Notes: generated by a model from the sequence alone, not told the origin. DNA of 64,000 nucleotides from JBBDXS01 sp040902195 (GCA_040902195.1 JBBDXS010000018.1:4330-68329), one strand, 5' to 3'. Shown: positions 52,448 to 61,289, counted from the first letter of the stretch. Program-made: numbers and translations.

Positions 52448-53359
52448 TCAGCGAACTCTCGGCGTAGGAAGCTCTGTCGCACAGATTAGCCAATAGATAG
52501 TATCTAGCTGCAGCCACAATTGCGTTGACTTAACCTCGCTCCCGTAGCGAAGTTCGCGACCATGTAGAATCGCATTCCGCCTAACACCGCGGTGCCTCTG
52601 CTCGGTGACGTAGAAACCGCTACCAAACATGGCATCAAGCTGCATGAGCCAGGTCTCAATCACAAGATTCTCCGTGTCGGTCAGATCAAGCCGTAAAGCT
52701 CTTGCCATCTCCTTGACGCTGGCTTTCTTTGGAACATTTCTTTGCTCAGCGAAGTCAGCGAGGATTCCCTCGACCTGCGTTAGGAGGAGAGGAATTGACA
52801 AATACCATCTCTTCTCGCGATGCGCCCTCAGCCCCTCGAGGAAGAGGTGCCTGCGGCGCTTGAACAACGGCTCGTCTTCCCAAGCGGTCATCATCCCGGC
52901 AAGCCTTCGTGGCGAATAATAGTCGCAAATGAGGCGATTGATACTTCTGGAACGTTTCTCTGCCTTCAGCAAGATAACTTGATTGAGCAGCAGCACAGGA
53001 AAGCTAGGCACCAACCACCACCCTCGCGCGACAAGAATCGTGGCGGCAGCGCGCTCGGGCTGGGTCCATGCTTCTATGCTTCGCTGGATTTGGCGCAGGA
53101 ATTCCGGCGTCAGCAGGGTGCGCTGGATCGCTTCAACTGCCGGCCGCAACGCCTCAAGCGTCCTGCGGGTTACCGCTTGGGCATTCGCAAACTGGCTCAC
53201 CAACTGAGCCATGGCTTCCCGCGACTCTGTTATGGACCTTATCTGAGCATTAACCACCTTCTGAATGTTTGCGTATTGGCGTTGAGTCGCTGCAATTTGC
53301 GCTCCGTACGCTCGCAGTATGGCCTCGAACGCTGGCATGTCGGCGAGCGGATTGCTCAC
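52448..53359 (-). CDS. HEPN-like domain protein coupled to uvrC
   Basis: 303 aa from a GTG at 53359 that overlaps the uvrC stop (GTGA). The first ~110 residues are helical/coiled coil (ILRAYGAQIAATQRQYANIQ, ALRPAVEAIQRTLLTPEFLR). The C-terminal half has HLFLEGLRAHREKRWYLSIP, LLLTQVEGILADFAE and, near residue 260, GVRRNAILHGREL. RNAILH fits the R-x4-H motif of HEPN ribonucleases (toxins, abortive infection, Cas-associated). Less GC-rich than its neighbours. Family not certain; a DUF4145-like protein is the alternative. Possible defence gene. Confidence 0.65.
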   Translation of the reverse strand: MSNPLADMPAFEAILRAYGAQIAATQRQYANIQKVVNAQIRSITESREAMAQLVSQFANAQAVTRRTLEALRPAVEAIQRTLLTPEFLRQIQRSIEAWTQPERAAATILVARGWWLVPSFPVLLLNQVILLKAEKRSRSINRLICDYYSPRRLAGMMTAWEDEPLFKRRRHLFLEGLRAHREKRWYLSIPLLLTQVEGILADFAEQRNVPKKASVKEMARALRLDLTDTENLVIETWLMQLDAMFGSGFYVTEQRHRGVRRNAILHGRELRYGSEVKSTQLWLQLDTIYWLICATELPTPRVR

Positions 53360-55227
53360 GTCAGCTCCTTCACCTTCTCCGCCAGGGCTCTTGTGAAGCC
53401 GACGGTGGAGGCGATCTCCTCGACGGGGGCTTCGCGGACGGCCTTCAGCGAGCCGAACTTGCGCAGGAGCGCTTTCTTGCGCTTCGGGCCGACGCCCGGG
53501 ATGGTGTCGAGCGCGGACTGCACGGCGCGCTTCTGCCGCACGCCGCGGTGGTACGTGATCGCGAATCGATGGGCCTCGTCGCGGACGCGCTGCACGAGAA
53601 AGAGCGCCTGCGACGACCTCGGCAGCACGATGGAGTCCTGCTCGTCCTTCACGAACAGCTCCTCGTTGCGCTTCGCCAGCCCCGCGACGGGCACGATGGG
53701 CTCCAGCCCCGCCTCGCGCAGCACCTGGACCGCGACGCCGAGCTGCCCCTTCCCGCCGTCGACGATGAGCAGGTCCGGCAGCGCCGCCCACGCTTCGGCT
53801 TTCGCGCGCTCGCGCGGCGACGCGCCGTCTTCTTCTTCCGGAATGCGCTCGGCGGGCGCGCTCGCCTTCTTGAAGCGACGCCGCAGCACCTCGCCCATCA
53901 TCGCGAAGTCGTTCGCGCCTTCGACCGTCTTGATGCGGAAGCGACGGTACTCCTGCGGCCGCGGCCGGCCGTCGATGAAGACGACCATGCTGCCGACGGC
54001 GCTCGTGCCCTGAATGTTCGAGATGTCGTAGCACTCGATGCGACGCGGCAGGCCGGGCAGCTCGAGCGCGTCCGCGAGCCCTTCGAGCGCGGCCTCCGTC
54101 TTCCCGGTGTCGGCGAGCCAGCGCGCGTGCGCCTGGTCGAGCGCCTCCTGCGCGTTGGCCTGCGCCATCTCGATCAGCTTGCGCTTCTCGCCGCGGCTGG
54201 GCACGAGGAGCAGGACGGGCTTGCCGCGCCGCTCGCTCAGCCACGTCGATAGCAGGTCCTGCTCCGGCACGGCGAACGGCAACAACAACCGTCGCGGGAT
54301 GTAGGTCGCGGACTCGTAGTACTGCTTGATGAAGCTCGAGAGCACCTCGCCGTCCGGTTCGTCGCGCGTGCCTTCGAGCGAGAAGTGGTCGGTGCCGATC
54401 ATCTTCGTGCCGCGCACGAAGAGCGCCTGCACCATCGCTTCGTCGTCCTTGCGCGCGAGGCCGAAGATGTCGGCGTCCATCCGCTTCGTCGACGCCACGG
54501 TCTGCGACTCCGTTACGCGCTCGATGGCCTGGATCTGGTCTCTCAAGTGCGCCGCGCGTTCGTACGCCATCCCGTCCGAGGCGTCGCCCATCGCGCCCTT
54601 GAGCTGGCGGATCACCTCGTCCGTGCGGCCTTCGAGGAAGAGGACCGTCTGGCGAATGACCTCGTCGTACTCCTCTTTCGTGCAGTACGCGGTGCACGGC
54701 GCGATGCAGCGGTGGATGTAGTACTCCAGGCACGGGCGCGGCTCCTTGCCGGTGATGTTCATCGTGCAGCTGCGCCAGGGGAAGAGCTTCTTCGTGACAT
54801 CGAGTGTCTTGCGCACGCTGCTCGCCGACGCGTACGGGCCGAAGTAGCGCCCGCCGTCGTTCGCAACGCGACGCGTGATGTAGATGCGGGGGTACTCGTC
54901 CGCGAGATCCACCTTGAGGTAGGGGTAGTGCTTGTCGTCCTTGAGCCGCGAGTTGAAGAGCGGCTGGTGGCGCTTGACGAGCGTCGCCTCCAGGTGGAGC
55001 GCCTCTTGCGCCGTGTGCGTGACGACGTACTCGAAGTCGGCGATCTGCTCGCGCAGGAGGCGCGTCTTGAGCTCCATGCTCTGGGGCGCGCCGAAGTACG
55101 AGCGCATGCGATTGCGAAGCGAGGCCGCCTTGCCCACGTAAATCACCTTGGCCTGCTGGTTGCGAAAGGTGTAGACGCCGGGCTTCTGGGGGACCGACTT
55201 CAGCCGCTCGAGGAGCGATTCTGCCAT
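53356..55227 (-). CDS. uvrC: UvrABC excision nuclease subunit C
   Basis: 623 aa from the ATG at 55227. The dual-incision nuclease of excision repair: GIY-YIG domain PGVYTFRNQQAKVIYVGKA (~17-35) for the 3' cut, UVR domain (DASDGMAYERAAHLRDQI), and the RNase H-like half with FIDGRPRPQEYRRFRI, LLIVDGGKGQLGVAV and a C-terminal helix-hairpin-helix (IPGVGPKRKKALLRKFGSLK). A TACAAT -10 is 9 bases before the ATG (near-leaderless). A GCTGGTC heptamer array lies directly upstream. Followed by a translationally coupled HEPN-like gene. Confidence 0.96.
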   Translation of the reverse strand: MAESLLERLKSVPQKPGVYTFRNQQAKVIYVGKAASLRNRMRSYFGAPQSMELKTRLLREQIADFEYVVTHTAQEALHLEATLVKRHQPLFNSRLKDDKHYPYLKVDLADEYPRIYITRRVANDGGRYFGPYASASSVRKTLDVTKKLFPWRSCTMNITGKEPRPCLEYYIHRCIAPCTAYCTKEEYDEVIRQTVLFLEGRTDEVIRQLKGAMGDASDGMAYERAAHLRDQIQAIERVTESQTVASTKRMDADIFGLARKDDEAMVQALFVRGTKMIGTDHFSLEGTRDEPDGEVLSSFIKQYYESATYIPRRLLLPFAVPEQDLLSTWLSERRGKPVLLLVPSRGEKRKLIEMAQANAQEALDQAHARWLADTGKTEAALEGLADALELPGLPRRIECYDISNIQGTSAVGSMVVFIDGRPRPQEYRRFRIKTVEGANDFAMMGEVLRRRFKKASAPAERIPEEEDGASPRERAKAEAWAALPDLLIVDGGKGQLGVAVQVLREAGLEPIVPVAGLAKRNEELFVKDEQDSIVLPRSSQALFLVQRVRDEAHRFAITYHRGVRQKRAVQSALDTIPGVGPKRKKALLRKFGSLKAVREAPVEEIASTVGFTRALAEKVKELT

Positions 55228-55253
55228 CGCGCAGACATTGTAGCGGGGCAGGC

Positions 55254-55295
55254 GCCGGTCGCTGGTTGCTGGTCGCTGGTCGCTGGTCGCTGGGA
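55254..55295. repeat. Heptamer array, six units (GCTGGTC type)
   Basis: GCCGGTC, GCTGGTT, GCTGGTC x3, GCTGGGA in exact phase, 12 bases upstream of the uvrC -10. Confidence 0.65.
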
Positions 55296-55392
55296 TGCGT
55301 CCTAGGCCATAGGCCGGGGTCTTCTCGGAGAGTCGCCGCAGGAGACAGACCCCGACCAATCAGAACCGCAGTCAGCGATCGTGCGTTCTCTC

Positions 55393-55418
55393 GCGCGGGT
55401 CTTAAGACCCGCGCCTAC
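55393..55418. repeat. REP-like palindrome, GGGTCTTAAGACCC core
   Basis: 22-bp perfect palindrome (to 55414), then CTACGG. Confidence 0.7.
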
Positions 55419-55438
55419 GGGGCGTCGACCTGAAAAAG

Positions 55439-55458
55439 CCGCGGCATTCATGCCGCGG
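55439..55458. repeat. Palindrome CCGCGGCAT tc ATGCCGCGG
   Basis: 20 bp, 20 bases after the previous REP; similar words occur near 18450-18495. Confidence 0.55.
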
Positions 55459-55753
55459 AAGTGAATCCCACGGTCGCCAGCCGTGCGCCCCTACAGCACC
55501 ATTGAGCATCGAGGGTCCGCCGCCGGACTCGTTCTGTGTACGACAAGGCCCCCATCCATCGACGGAGGCCTCATCACGGAACGCCCGAGGGAGGAGCCGG
55601 GTGACGCGAACGGTTCGCGTCCGACCCTCCACGCCTACCATCGACCGGCTTCTCCCGATCTGTTGCGCCGGAGGAGCGGCAACGGCGGCCGATTAGGGCC
55701 ATGCTATACTGACCACGACCGGTCCTTCATCGGAAGGGCGCAGGAACCATCTG

Positions 55754-56458
55754 TTGTTCTGGTATTACCTCAGCTTTCGCGACTCCGACTTCCTCCTGTT
55801 CGCATCGTTCGCGGGCGCGATCACGCTCGCGTTGATTTTGGGCATCGCCTTCCACGAGTTCTGCCACGCCTTCAGCGCGAACGCCCTCGGCGACAATACG
55901 GCTGCTCGGCAGGGCCGCCTCACGCTCAACCCGCTCGCCCATCTCGATCCGCTGGGGAGCATTCTTTTGCTGTTCGCGGGCTTTGGATGGGGCAAGCCGA
56001 CGCCGGTCAATCCGTACAACCTGCGCAACGGCCCGCGCACCGGCATGGCCATCGTCGCGGCGTGCGGGCCGCTCTCGAACCTGCTCGTCGCCGCGGTGCT
56101 GGCGCTGCCGATCCGGCTGGGCTGGGTGCCGTGGCACAACGCCATCGCCGAGATCAACAGCACGGCAGGGTGGAGCAGCTCGGACTACATCGGCGTGTTT
56201 CTGTCCGCCGGCGTGGCGATCAACTGCATCCTGGCCGTCTTCAACCTGCTGCCGCTCGCCCCGCTCGATGGGTTCAAGATCTGGCTGGGCGTCCTCCCGC
56301 TCGAGATAGCGAAGCCTCTCGCGCAGATGGAGCGCTACGGTATGTTGATCCTGATGGGTCTCTTTTTTTTAGGCCCCTTCGTCTTCAACGTCAACATCTT
56401 CGGGGAGATCATCTCGCCCATAGTGACCGCTCTCTCGCACGCACTGACAGGAGTATGA
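55754..56458 (+). CDS. Site-2 protease family (M50B) metalloprotease
   Basis: 234 aa from a TTG start behind CAGGA, with a TATACT -10 upstream. Zinc motif HEFCH near residue 36 within the first helix and the second motif NLLPLAPLDGFKIW near 165, typical of rhomboid-like S2P/SpoIVFB-type intramembrane proteases. Five or six hydrophobic segments. Such proteases cleave membrane-bound anti-sigma factors or signal peptides. It starts an operon with HD and tyrA genes. Confidence 0.9.
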   Translation: MFWYYLSFRDSDFLLFASFAGAITLALILGIAFHEFCHAFSANALGDNTAARQGRLTLNPLAHLDPLGSILLLFAGFGWGKPTPVNPYNLRNGPRTGMAIVAACGPLSNLLVAAVLALPIRLGWVPWHNAIAEINSTAGWSSSDYIGVFLSAGVAINCILAVFNLLPLAPLDGFKIWLGVLPLEIAKPLAQMERYGMLILMGLFFLGPFVFNVNIFGEIISPIVTALSHALTGV

Positions 56459-56459
56459 C

Positions 56460-56951
56460 GTGACCGCTCTTGCCCGAGCACGCTACCGCGCGCGCCAATT
56501 CTTCGGCGCGCTGCGCCCGCGCATCGACCCGTCGTTGCAGGACGAGGCGCTCGCGCCGCTTTCCGACGGCGAGCGCGCGCTCTTCACGTCGATGACGCCG
56601 CGAGACCAGCAGCACTGCCTCGACGTCTACGAGCGCCTGCGTAACGATGGGCAGGACGATCGCGACCTGCTTACCGCCGCGCTCCTGCATGACGCCGGCA
56701 AAGGGCGCATCGTGCTGTGGCATCGCGTGGCGTATGTCGTAACGCCGCACCGCGTGCTCGACCGCATCGCCAGACCCGGCGACGGCCCGGGCTGGCGCCA
56801 GACGTTCTACCGCTGTCTCCATCACGAAGCGCTCGGCGCCGAGCTTGCGCGCCGCGCCGGCTCGAACGAGCAGGTCATCTCGCTCATCCGCGGCGACGGA
56901 GCGCACGATCCCCGCGTGGTCGCGCTGCACGCCGCGGACGACATGGCGTAG
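56460..56951 (+). CDS. HD-domain phosphohydrolase-like protein
   Basis: 163 aa from a GTG one base after the upstream stop. HD signature LLTAALLHDAGKGRIVL (~69-85), RQTFYRCLHHEALGAELA near 125 and a terminal ALHAADDMA. Short HD proteins of this type hydrolyse nucleotides or phosphates; substrate unknown. Coupled with the neighbours in one operon. Confidence 0.85.
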   Translation: MTALARARYRARQFFGALRPRIDPSLQDEALAPLSDGERALFTSMTPRDQQHCLDVYERLRNDGQDDRDLLTAALLHDAGKGRIVLWHRVAYVVTPHRVLDRIARPGDGPGWRQTFYRCLHHEALGAELARRAGSNEQVISLIRGDGAHDPRVVALHAADDMA

Positions 56952-56958
56952 GAGCAAC

Positions 56959-57981
56959 ATGCCGAAACTCGCCATCATCGGGCTCGGACTGATCGGCGGC
57001 TCGCTCGGGCTGGCGCTGAAGCGCGCCGACCTGACGAACCTCGAGATCGCCGGCTTCGACGCGGAGTGGGGCGTCGCGTCGCGCGCGAAGCGCCTCGGCG
57101 TCATCGACACGGAGCCGCGCGATCTGCCGTCGACGGTCGAGGGCGCGGCGCTCGTCGTCATCGCGACGCCGATCTCGCGGGTCGCGGAGGTGTTCGAGAA
57201 GATCGCGCCGTCCCTGGGCGAAGGCGCCGTCGTCACCGACACCGCGAGCACGAAGCGCGGCGTCCTCGAAGACGCGCAGCGCCTCCTGCCGGAGCGCGTG
57301 AGCTTCGTCGGCGGGCATCCGATCGCGGGCAAGGAGCACTCCGGGCTCGACGCCGCCGAGGCCGGCCTGTTCGAGGGGCGCGCGTGGGCGATGACGCCGT
57401 CGCTGCACGCCACCGAGAAGGCGATCAAGGCCGTTGAGAACATGATCTTGCTCACGGGCGCGCAGCCACTCGTCATCGACGCGGACGAGCACGACAGCTA
57501 CATGGCGGCCGTCTCGCACCTGCCACTCGTCGTCTCGACAGCGCTGTTCTCGCTCGCGCTGGGCAGCAACGCATGGGAGGACCTGGGTATGCTGGCCGGA
57601 CCAGGCTTCCGCGACCTTACGCGCCTGGCGTCGACGGACCACGAGCTGAGCCGCGACATCATCGCCTCGAACCGGGACAACGTGCTGCACTGGCTCGACC
57701 GCATGATCGAAGAGCTCAGCACCACGCGCAGCCTCATCGCCGACCCGGAGCGGGGCGATGCGCTCGCGCAGCTCTTCGAGAGCGTGCGTAACGCCCGCGA
57801 CGAGTTCATCGAGTCGCCGCCGGTGCGCGCCCCGCGCGAGACGGGCACGCGCCAATCCGCGCGCGATACGTTCATGAGCGTGATGTTTGGTGACCTCCTC
57901 ATGCGCGGCGCGAAGAACATGGAGAAGCAGTTCGAGGACATCGAGAAGCGCTCGAAGCCGAAGCGTGAGGAGCGTCGCTAG
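56959..57981 (+). CDS. tyrA: Prephenate dehydrogenase
   Basis: 340 aa from the ATG at 56959 (GGAG upstream). Rossmann start IIGLGLIGGSLGLAL (~6-20), then VVIATPISRVAEVFE, TDTASTKRGVLEDAQ and the substrate loop GGHPIAGKEHSGLDAAE. Converts prephenate to 4-hydroxyphenylpyruvate in tyrosine synthesis. Its stop overlaps the aroA GTG (TAGTG), a shikimate-pathway pairing. Confidence 0.94.
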   Translation: MPKLAIIGLGLIGGSLGLALKRADLTNLEIAGFDAEWGVASRAKRLGVIDTEPRDLPSTVEGAALVVIATPISRVAEVFEKIAPSLGEGAVVTDTASTKRGVLEDAQRLLPERVSFVGGHPIAGKEHSGLDAAEAGLFEGRAWAMTPSLHATEKAIKAVENMILLTGAQPLVIDADEHDSYMAAVSHLPLVVSTALFSLALGSNAWEDLGMLAGPGFRDLTRLASTDHELSRDIIASNRDNVLHWLDRMIEELSTTRSLIADPERGDALAQLFESVRNARDEFIESPPVRAPRETGTRQSARDTFMSVMFGDLLMRGAKNMEKQFEDIEKRSKPKREERR

Positions 57982-59264
57982 TGGCCACCTCGGTCCGCCG
58001 TCCGGCCAGGCTGCGCGGCACCGTCCACCTGCCAGGCGACAAGTCGATCTCGCACCGGGCCGCCATGCTGGGCGCGCTCGCTACGGGAATGACGCGCGCG
58101 CGCGGCTTCCTCGCCGGCGCCGACACGCTGGCGACGCTCGATTGCCTGCGCGCGCTCGGCGTCGAGTCGGAGATCGCCGGTACGACGCTCTCGGTGCACG
58201 GCGTGGGGATGAAAGGGCTGCGCGCGCCGGCAGACGTCCTCGACGCGCGCAACTCCGGCACGACGCTGCGCATCCTCTCCGGCGTCCTCGCCGGGCAGCC
58301 GTTCGAGTCGACGATCGACGGCGACGAGTCGCTCCGCGCGCGCCCGGTCGACCGCATCGTGACGCCGCTGCGGCAAATGGGAGCGCAGATCTCCGCGCGC
58401 GACGGCGATCGATTGCCGCCGCTCACGATCAAGGGCGGCGGGTTGCACGGCATCCGCTACCGGCTGCCCGTCGCAAGCGCGCAGGTCAAATCGTGCGTGC
58501 TGCTCGCGGGGCTGTTCGCGGACGGCGAGACGATCGTCGAAGAGCCGCAGCCGACGCGCGACCACACCGAACGCATGCTGCGCGCGATGGGCGCCGATAT
58601 CCAGCGCGAGGGCCCGGCCGTGCGCATCGTCGCGCCCGCCGCGCTCGCGGCGCTCGACCTCGATGTGCCGGCCGACCTGAGCTCCGCGGCGTTCTGGCTG
58701 GTCGCCGCCGCCGTCCATCCCGACGCGGAGGTCACGCTTCCGGGCGTGGGAGTGAATCCGACGCGCTCGGGTATACTAGAGGTCCTGTCGATGATGGGGG
58801 CCGACATCGAGGTCGGCGAGACGCGCCTGGCGGGCGAGGAGCCGGTCGCGGACATCACCGTACGCAGCTCGCGTCTCCAGCGCGTCGAGCTGGCAGGAGA
58901 CCTGATGCCGCGCGTCATGGACGAGCTACCAGTCATCGCCGTCGCGGCCGCCTTCGCTGAAGGCGTAACGACGGTGCGTGACGCGTCCGAGCTGCGCGTG
59001 AAAGAGATGGACCGCATCGCCGTCCTCGTCCGCGAGCTCGGGGAGCTAGGCGCCGCAATCGAGGAACGGCCTGACGGCTTCGTGGTCCGGGGCGGAAGCG
59101 GGCTCTCAGGACACCCGGTGAGCGGGAGCGGCGACCACAGGCTGACGATGGCGCTCGCCATCGCCGGGCTCGTCGCGGACGGCGAGACGGTGGTGGAAGA
59201 CGCGGAGTCGGTAGCGGTATCCTACCCGGAGTTCTGGCGAGATCTCGAAGCGCTTGGCGGGTAA
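57981..59264 (+). CDS. aroA: 3-phosphoshikimate 1-carboxyvinyltransferase (EPSP synthase)
   Basis: 427 aa from a GTG overlapping the tyrA stop. LPGDKSISHRAAMLGALATG (~14-33), the loop LDARNSGTTLRILSGVLAGQ (~83-102), IDGDESLRARPVDRIVTPLR and late RVKEMDRIAVLVREL. Joins shikimate-3-phosphate and PEP. Class I/II glyphosate sensitivity cannot be told safely by eye. Followed by remA after a 50-base gap. Confidence 0.96.
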   Translation: MATSVRRPARLRGTVHLPGDKSISHRAAMLGALATGMTRARGFLAGADTLATLDCLRALGVESEIAGTTLSVHGVGMKGLRAPADVLDARNSGTTLRILSGVLAGQPFESTIDGDESLRARPVDRIVTPLRQMGAQISARDGDRLPPLTIKGGGLHGIRYRLPVASAQVKSCVLLAGLFADGETIVEEPQPTRDHTERMLRAMGADIQREGPAVRIVAPAALAALDLDVPADLSSAAFWLVAAAVHPDAEVTLPGVGVNPTRSGILEVLSMMGADIEVGETRLAGEEPVADITVRSSRLQRVELAGDLMPRVMDELPVIAVAAAFAEGVTTVRDASELRVKEMDRIAVLVRELGELGAAIEERPDGFVVRGGSGLSGHPVSGSGDHRLTMALAIAGLVADGETVVEDAESVAVSYPEFWRDLEALGG

Positions 59265-59314
59265 CGGAGGGGGGAGCAACCTTTCGTTCTTGAGCTTCCA
59301 CGAGGAGACAGAAC

Positions 59315-59587
59315 ATGACTACGGAACTCATACACATCGGCTTCGGCAACTACATCGCGGCCAATCAGATGGTAGGGATCGCCTCCCCCGGCTCCGCGCC
59401 GATTAAGCGTCTGATCCACGAAGGCCGCTCGAAAGGCCTCACGCTGGACATGACGAGCGGCCGGCGCACCAAGGCCGTGCTGTTCATGGACAACGGCTCG
59501 GTCGTGCTCGCGGCGATTACGCCGGAGACGATCGAGGGCCGCGTGCGCAACTACCGGCGCGGCGGCTCAGCGGACGAGAGTGAGTAG
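59315..59587 (+). CDS. remA: RemA/DUF370 family regulator
   Basis: 90 aa. ELIHIGFGNYIAANQMVGIA, then GLTLDMTSGRRTKAVLFMDNG, and SVVLAAITPETIEGR match the RemA family, DNA-binding regulators of matrix and osmoprotection genes in Bacillus. The gene is next to gmk as in Firmicutes. Its end overlaps the gmk start by 8 bases. Confidence 0.92.
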   Translation: MTTELIHIGFGNYIAANQMVGIASPGSAPIKRLIHEGRSKGLTLDMTSGRRTKAVLFMDNGSVVLAAITPETIEGRVRNYRRGGSADESE

Positions 59588-60209
59588 CGGCGCGAGCCGC
59601 TCGTCTGCCAACGACGGCGGGCCGCTGCTCGTCGTAATCTCCGGCCCCTCCGGCGCGGGCAAGGACAGCGTCCTCGCCCGCCTGCGCGAACGAAAGCTGC
59701 CCTTCCATTTCACCGTCACGGGGACAACGCGACCCAAACGTGAGGTCAACCCCGCAGACCACGAGTTCCTCCGCTTCTTCAGCGACCACGAGTTCGACCG
59801 CTTGCTCGCGGAAGGCGGGCTTCTGGAGCACGCGAACGTGTACGGCTATCGCTACGGCGTGCCGAAAGCGCCGGTACAGGAGGCGCTCGAGCGCGGCCAG
59901 GACGTGATCATGCGCGTCGATATCCAGGGCGCGGACTCGATCAAGAGGCTGGCGCCCGGCGCGCTGCTGGTCTTCCTCAAGCCGTCTTCGCTCGAGGAGC
60001 TGGAACAGCGCCTGCGCGAGCGACGCCAGGACGGCGAGGAGGCGCTGCGCCGCCGCCTCGAAGCCGCGACACGCGAACTCGACGCGCAATCGCGCTTCGA
60101 CTACGTCGTCGTGAACGAGCAGGACAAGCTCGATGAGGCCGTGAACCGCATCCTCGAGATCATCGAGACGGAGCGCGCGCGGCCGGGCCGGGAACGCGTC
60201 AACCTGTAA
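59580..60209 (+). CDS. gmk: Guanylate kinase
   Basis: 209 aa from a GTG inside the end of remA. P-loop ISGPSGAGKDSVLARL (~18-33) with Asp in place of the usual Ser/Thr after Lys; TTRPKREVNPADHEFLRFFS (GMP binding) and NVYGYRYGVPKAPVQEAL. Phosphorylates GMP to GDP. The P-loop variant GAGKD is seen in several gmk proteins. Terminator hairpin just after the stop. Confidence 0.95.
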   Translation: MSSGASRSSANDGGPLLVVISGPSGAGKDSVLARLRERKLPFHFTVTGTTRPKREVNPADHEFLRFFSDHEFDRLLAEGGLLEHANVYGYRYGVPKAPVQEALERGQDVIMRVDIQGADSIKRLAPGALLVFLKPSSLEELEQRLRERRQDGEEALRRRLEAATRELDAQSRFDYVVVNEQDKLDEAVNRILEIIETERARPGRERVNL

Positions 60210-60229
60210 GGGAGCCCTTCAGGGCTCCC
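60210..60229 (+). terminator. Hairpin after gmk
   Basis: GGGAGCCCT tc AGGGCTCCC, touching the stop codon; no T-run. Could equally be a REP-like palindrome. Confidence 0.5.
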
Positions 60230-60255
60230 GGCACGCGACAATCTAGCAACGCCGC

Positions 60256-60275
60256 GGGAGGCCTGAAGGCCTCCC
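60256..60275. repeat. REP-like palindrome GGGAGGCCT ga AGGCCTCCC
   Basis: Followed by CTACC. A GGCTCAGGATGACA element is 35 bases further on. Confidence 0.55.
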
Positions 60276-60338
60276 CTACCACGCCGCCTCATTGCTGCGG
60301 CAGACCGGCTCAGGATGACAGTAATTGGCTGGCCCGCG

Positions 60339-60344
60339 TAGACT
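60339..60344 (+). promoter_or_regulatory. thrB -10 (TAGACT), leaderless
   Basis: 6 bases before the ATG; an ATGACA -35-like hexamer from the GGATGACA repeat lies 18 bases upstream. Confidence 0.55.
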
Positions 60345-60350
60345 GCTGTC

Positions 60351-61229
60351 ATGGCAGATCGCGTGACCGTCCGCGTGCCGGCGACCAGCGCCAACCTGGG
60401 GTCAGGCTTCGATTGCCTGGGCCTCGCACTGGCGATCACGGCTGACGTCTCGCTTGCGATCGGCCCGTCGCCGCACGCAATCGGCCCGCTCGAATCGATG
60501 GTCGCGACGGCGTTTCGCGCCGCCCATCGCGCCGCAGGCCGCGAGGAGCCGCGCGAGTGCGCCGTCGTCTGGGAAGGCAACCTGCCCGTCGCGCGCGGGC
60601 TGGGGGCGAGCGCGGCCGCACGCGCGGCGGGCATCGTCGCGGCGAACGCGCTGATGGGCAACACGCTCGATGACGACGCGCTGCTCGCGCTGGGCGCCGA
60701 TCTCGAAGGCCACCCCGATAACATGGCGCCCGCGCTCTTCGGCGGGCTGCAGGTTGTCGTCCGCGACGGGTCACGCTGGCATCGATTGGCCGTGCCCGTT
60801 TCGGCCGGCCTGAAGCTCGTGCTGTTCGTGCCGGACTTCGAGATGTCGACGCAGGAGAGCCGGCGCAAGCTGCCGCAGAAGCTCCCGCGCGAGGACGCCG
60901 TGTTCAACGTCAGCCGCGCGGCGCTGCTCGTCGCGGCGCTGGCGCAGGGACGCTGGGACCTACTCGACGTGGCGACGCAGGACCGGCTGCACCAGCCCGT
61001 CCGCGCCGAGATCTTTCCGCCCCTGCACGACATCTTCGCCGCCGCGAAGGAGGCTGGCGCGCATGCCGCCTACCTCTCGGGCGCGGGATCGACGGTCGCC
61101 GCGCTGGCGACGGACGGCGAGGAGCGCATCGCGCGGCTGATGCAGCAGGCGGCGATCGCGCGCGGCTACAGCGGCCGCACGCTGATCACGGGACCGAACG
61201 AGCAAGGGGCGACAGTTCTCAGCTCGTAG
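60351..61229 (+). CDS. thrB: Homoserine kinase
   Basis: 292 aa GHMP kinase. VRVPATSANLGSGFDCLGLA at the N-terminus, ATP loop LPVARGLGASAAARAAGIVA (~78-97) and the late SGAGSTVAALAT motif. Phosphorylates homoserine on the way to threonine. It opens the thrB-lysC-hom group. No ribosome site; the promoter predicts a leaderless mRNA. Confidence 0.95.
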   Translation: MADRVTVRVPATSANLGSGFDCLGLALAITADVSLAIGPSPHAIGPLESMVATAFRAAHRAAGREEPRECAVVWEGNLPVARGLGASAAARAAGIVAANALMGNTLDDDALLALGADLEGHPDNMAPALFGGLQVVVRDGSRWHRLAVPVSAGLKLVLFVPDFEMSTQESRRKLPQKLPREDAVFNVSRAALLVAALAQGRWDLLDVATQDRLHQPVRAEIFPPLHDIFAAAKEAGAHAAYLSGAGSTVAALATDGEERIARLMQQAAIARGYSGRTLITGPNEQGATVLSS

Positions 61230-61252
61230 CCAACGCTATAGGGCCTTCTCTC

Positions 61253-61280
61253 CTTGTCCCTGATTCCTCGTTCCTCCTAG
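61253..61280. repeat. Heptamer repeat carrying the lysC promoter
   Basis: CTTGTCC, CTGATTC, CTCGTTC, CTCCTAG in exact phase. The first unit supplies the TTGTCC -35, the last begins the TAGACT -10 (spacer 18). Confidence 0.55.
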
Positions 61281-61283
61281 ACT
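61278..61283 (+). promoter_or_regulatory. lysC -10 (TAGACT), leaderless
   Basis: 6 bases before the lysC ATG. Confidence 0.55.
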
Positions 61284-61289
61284 GGGCCC

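Larger units (their letters stand above)
55228..55753. other. Repeat-rich region between uvrC and the M50 gene
   Basis: No gene supported. It holds the heptamer array, REP-like palindromes at 55393-55414 and 55439-55458, a degenerate GCGCCCCTAC end at about 55485 and the TATACT promoter of the M50 gene near 55706. Confidence 0.6.

Noticed and set aside
52404..52482. Longer start for the beta-lactamase-like protein
   Set aside because: The 26 extra residues are Arg/Ser-rich with no signal peptide, and the TATCCT promoter lies inside them.
53360..54733. Extension of the HEPN-like frame over uvrC
   Set aside because: The upstream part is antiparallel-style low-complexity translation of uvrC in another phase; the GTG at 53359 overlapping the uvrC stop is the natural start.
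55402..55641. Minus-strand 79-codon frame between uvrC and the M50 gene
   Set aside because: It runs through REP palindromes, has no ribosome site and its sequence resembles no protein.
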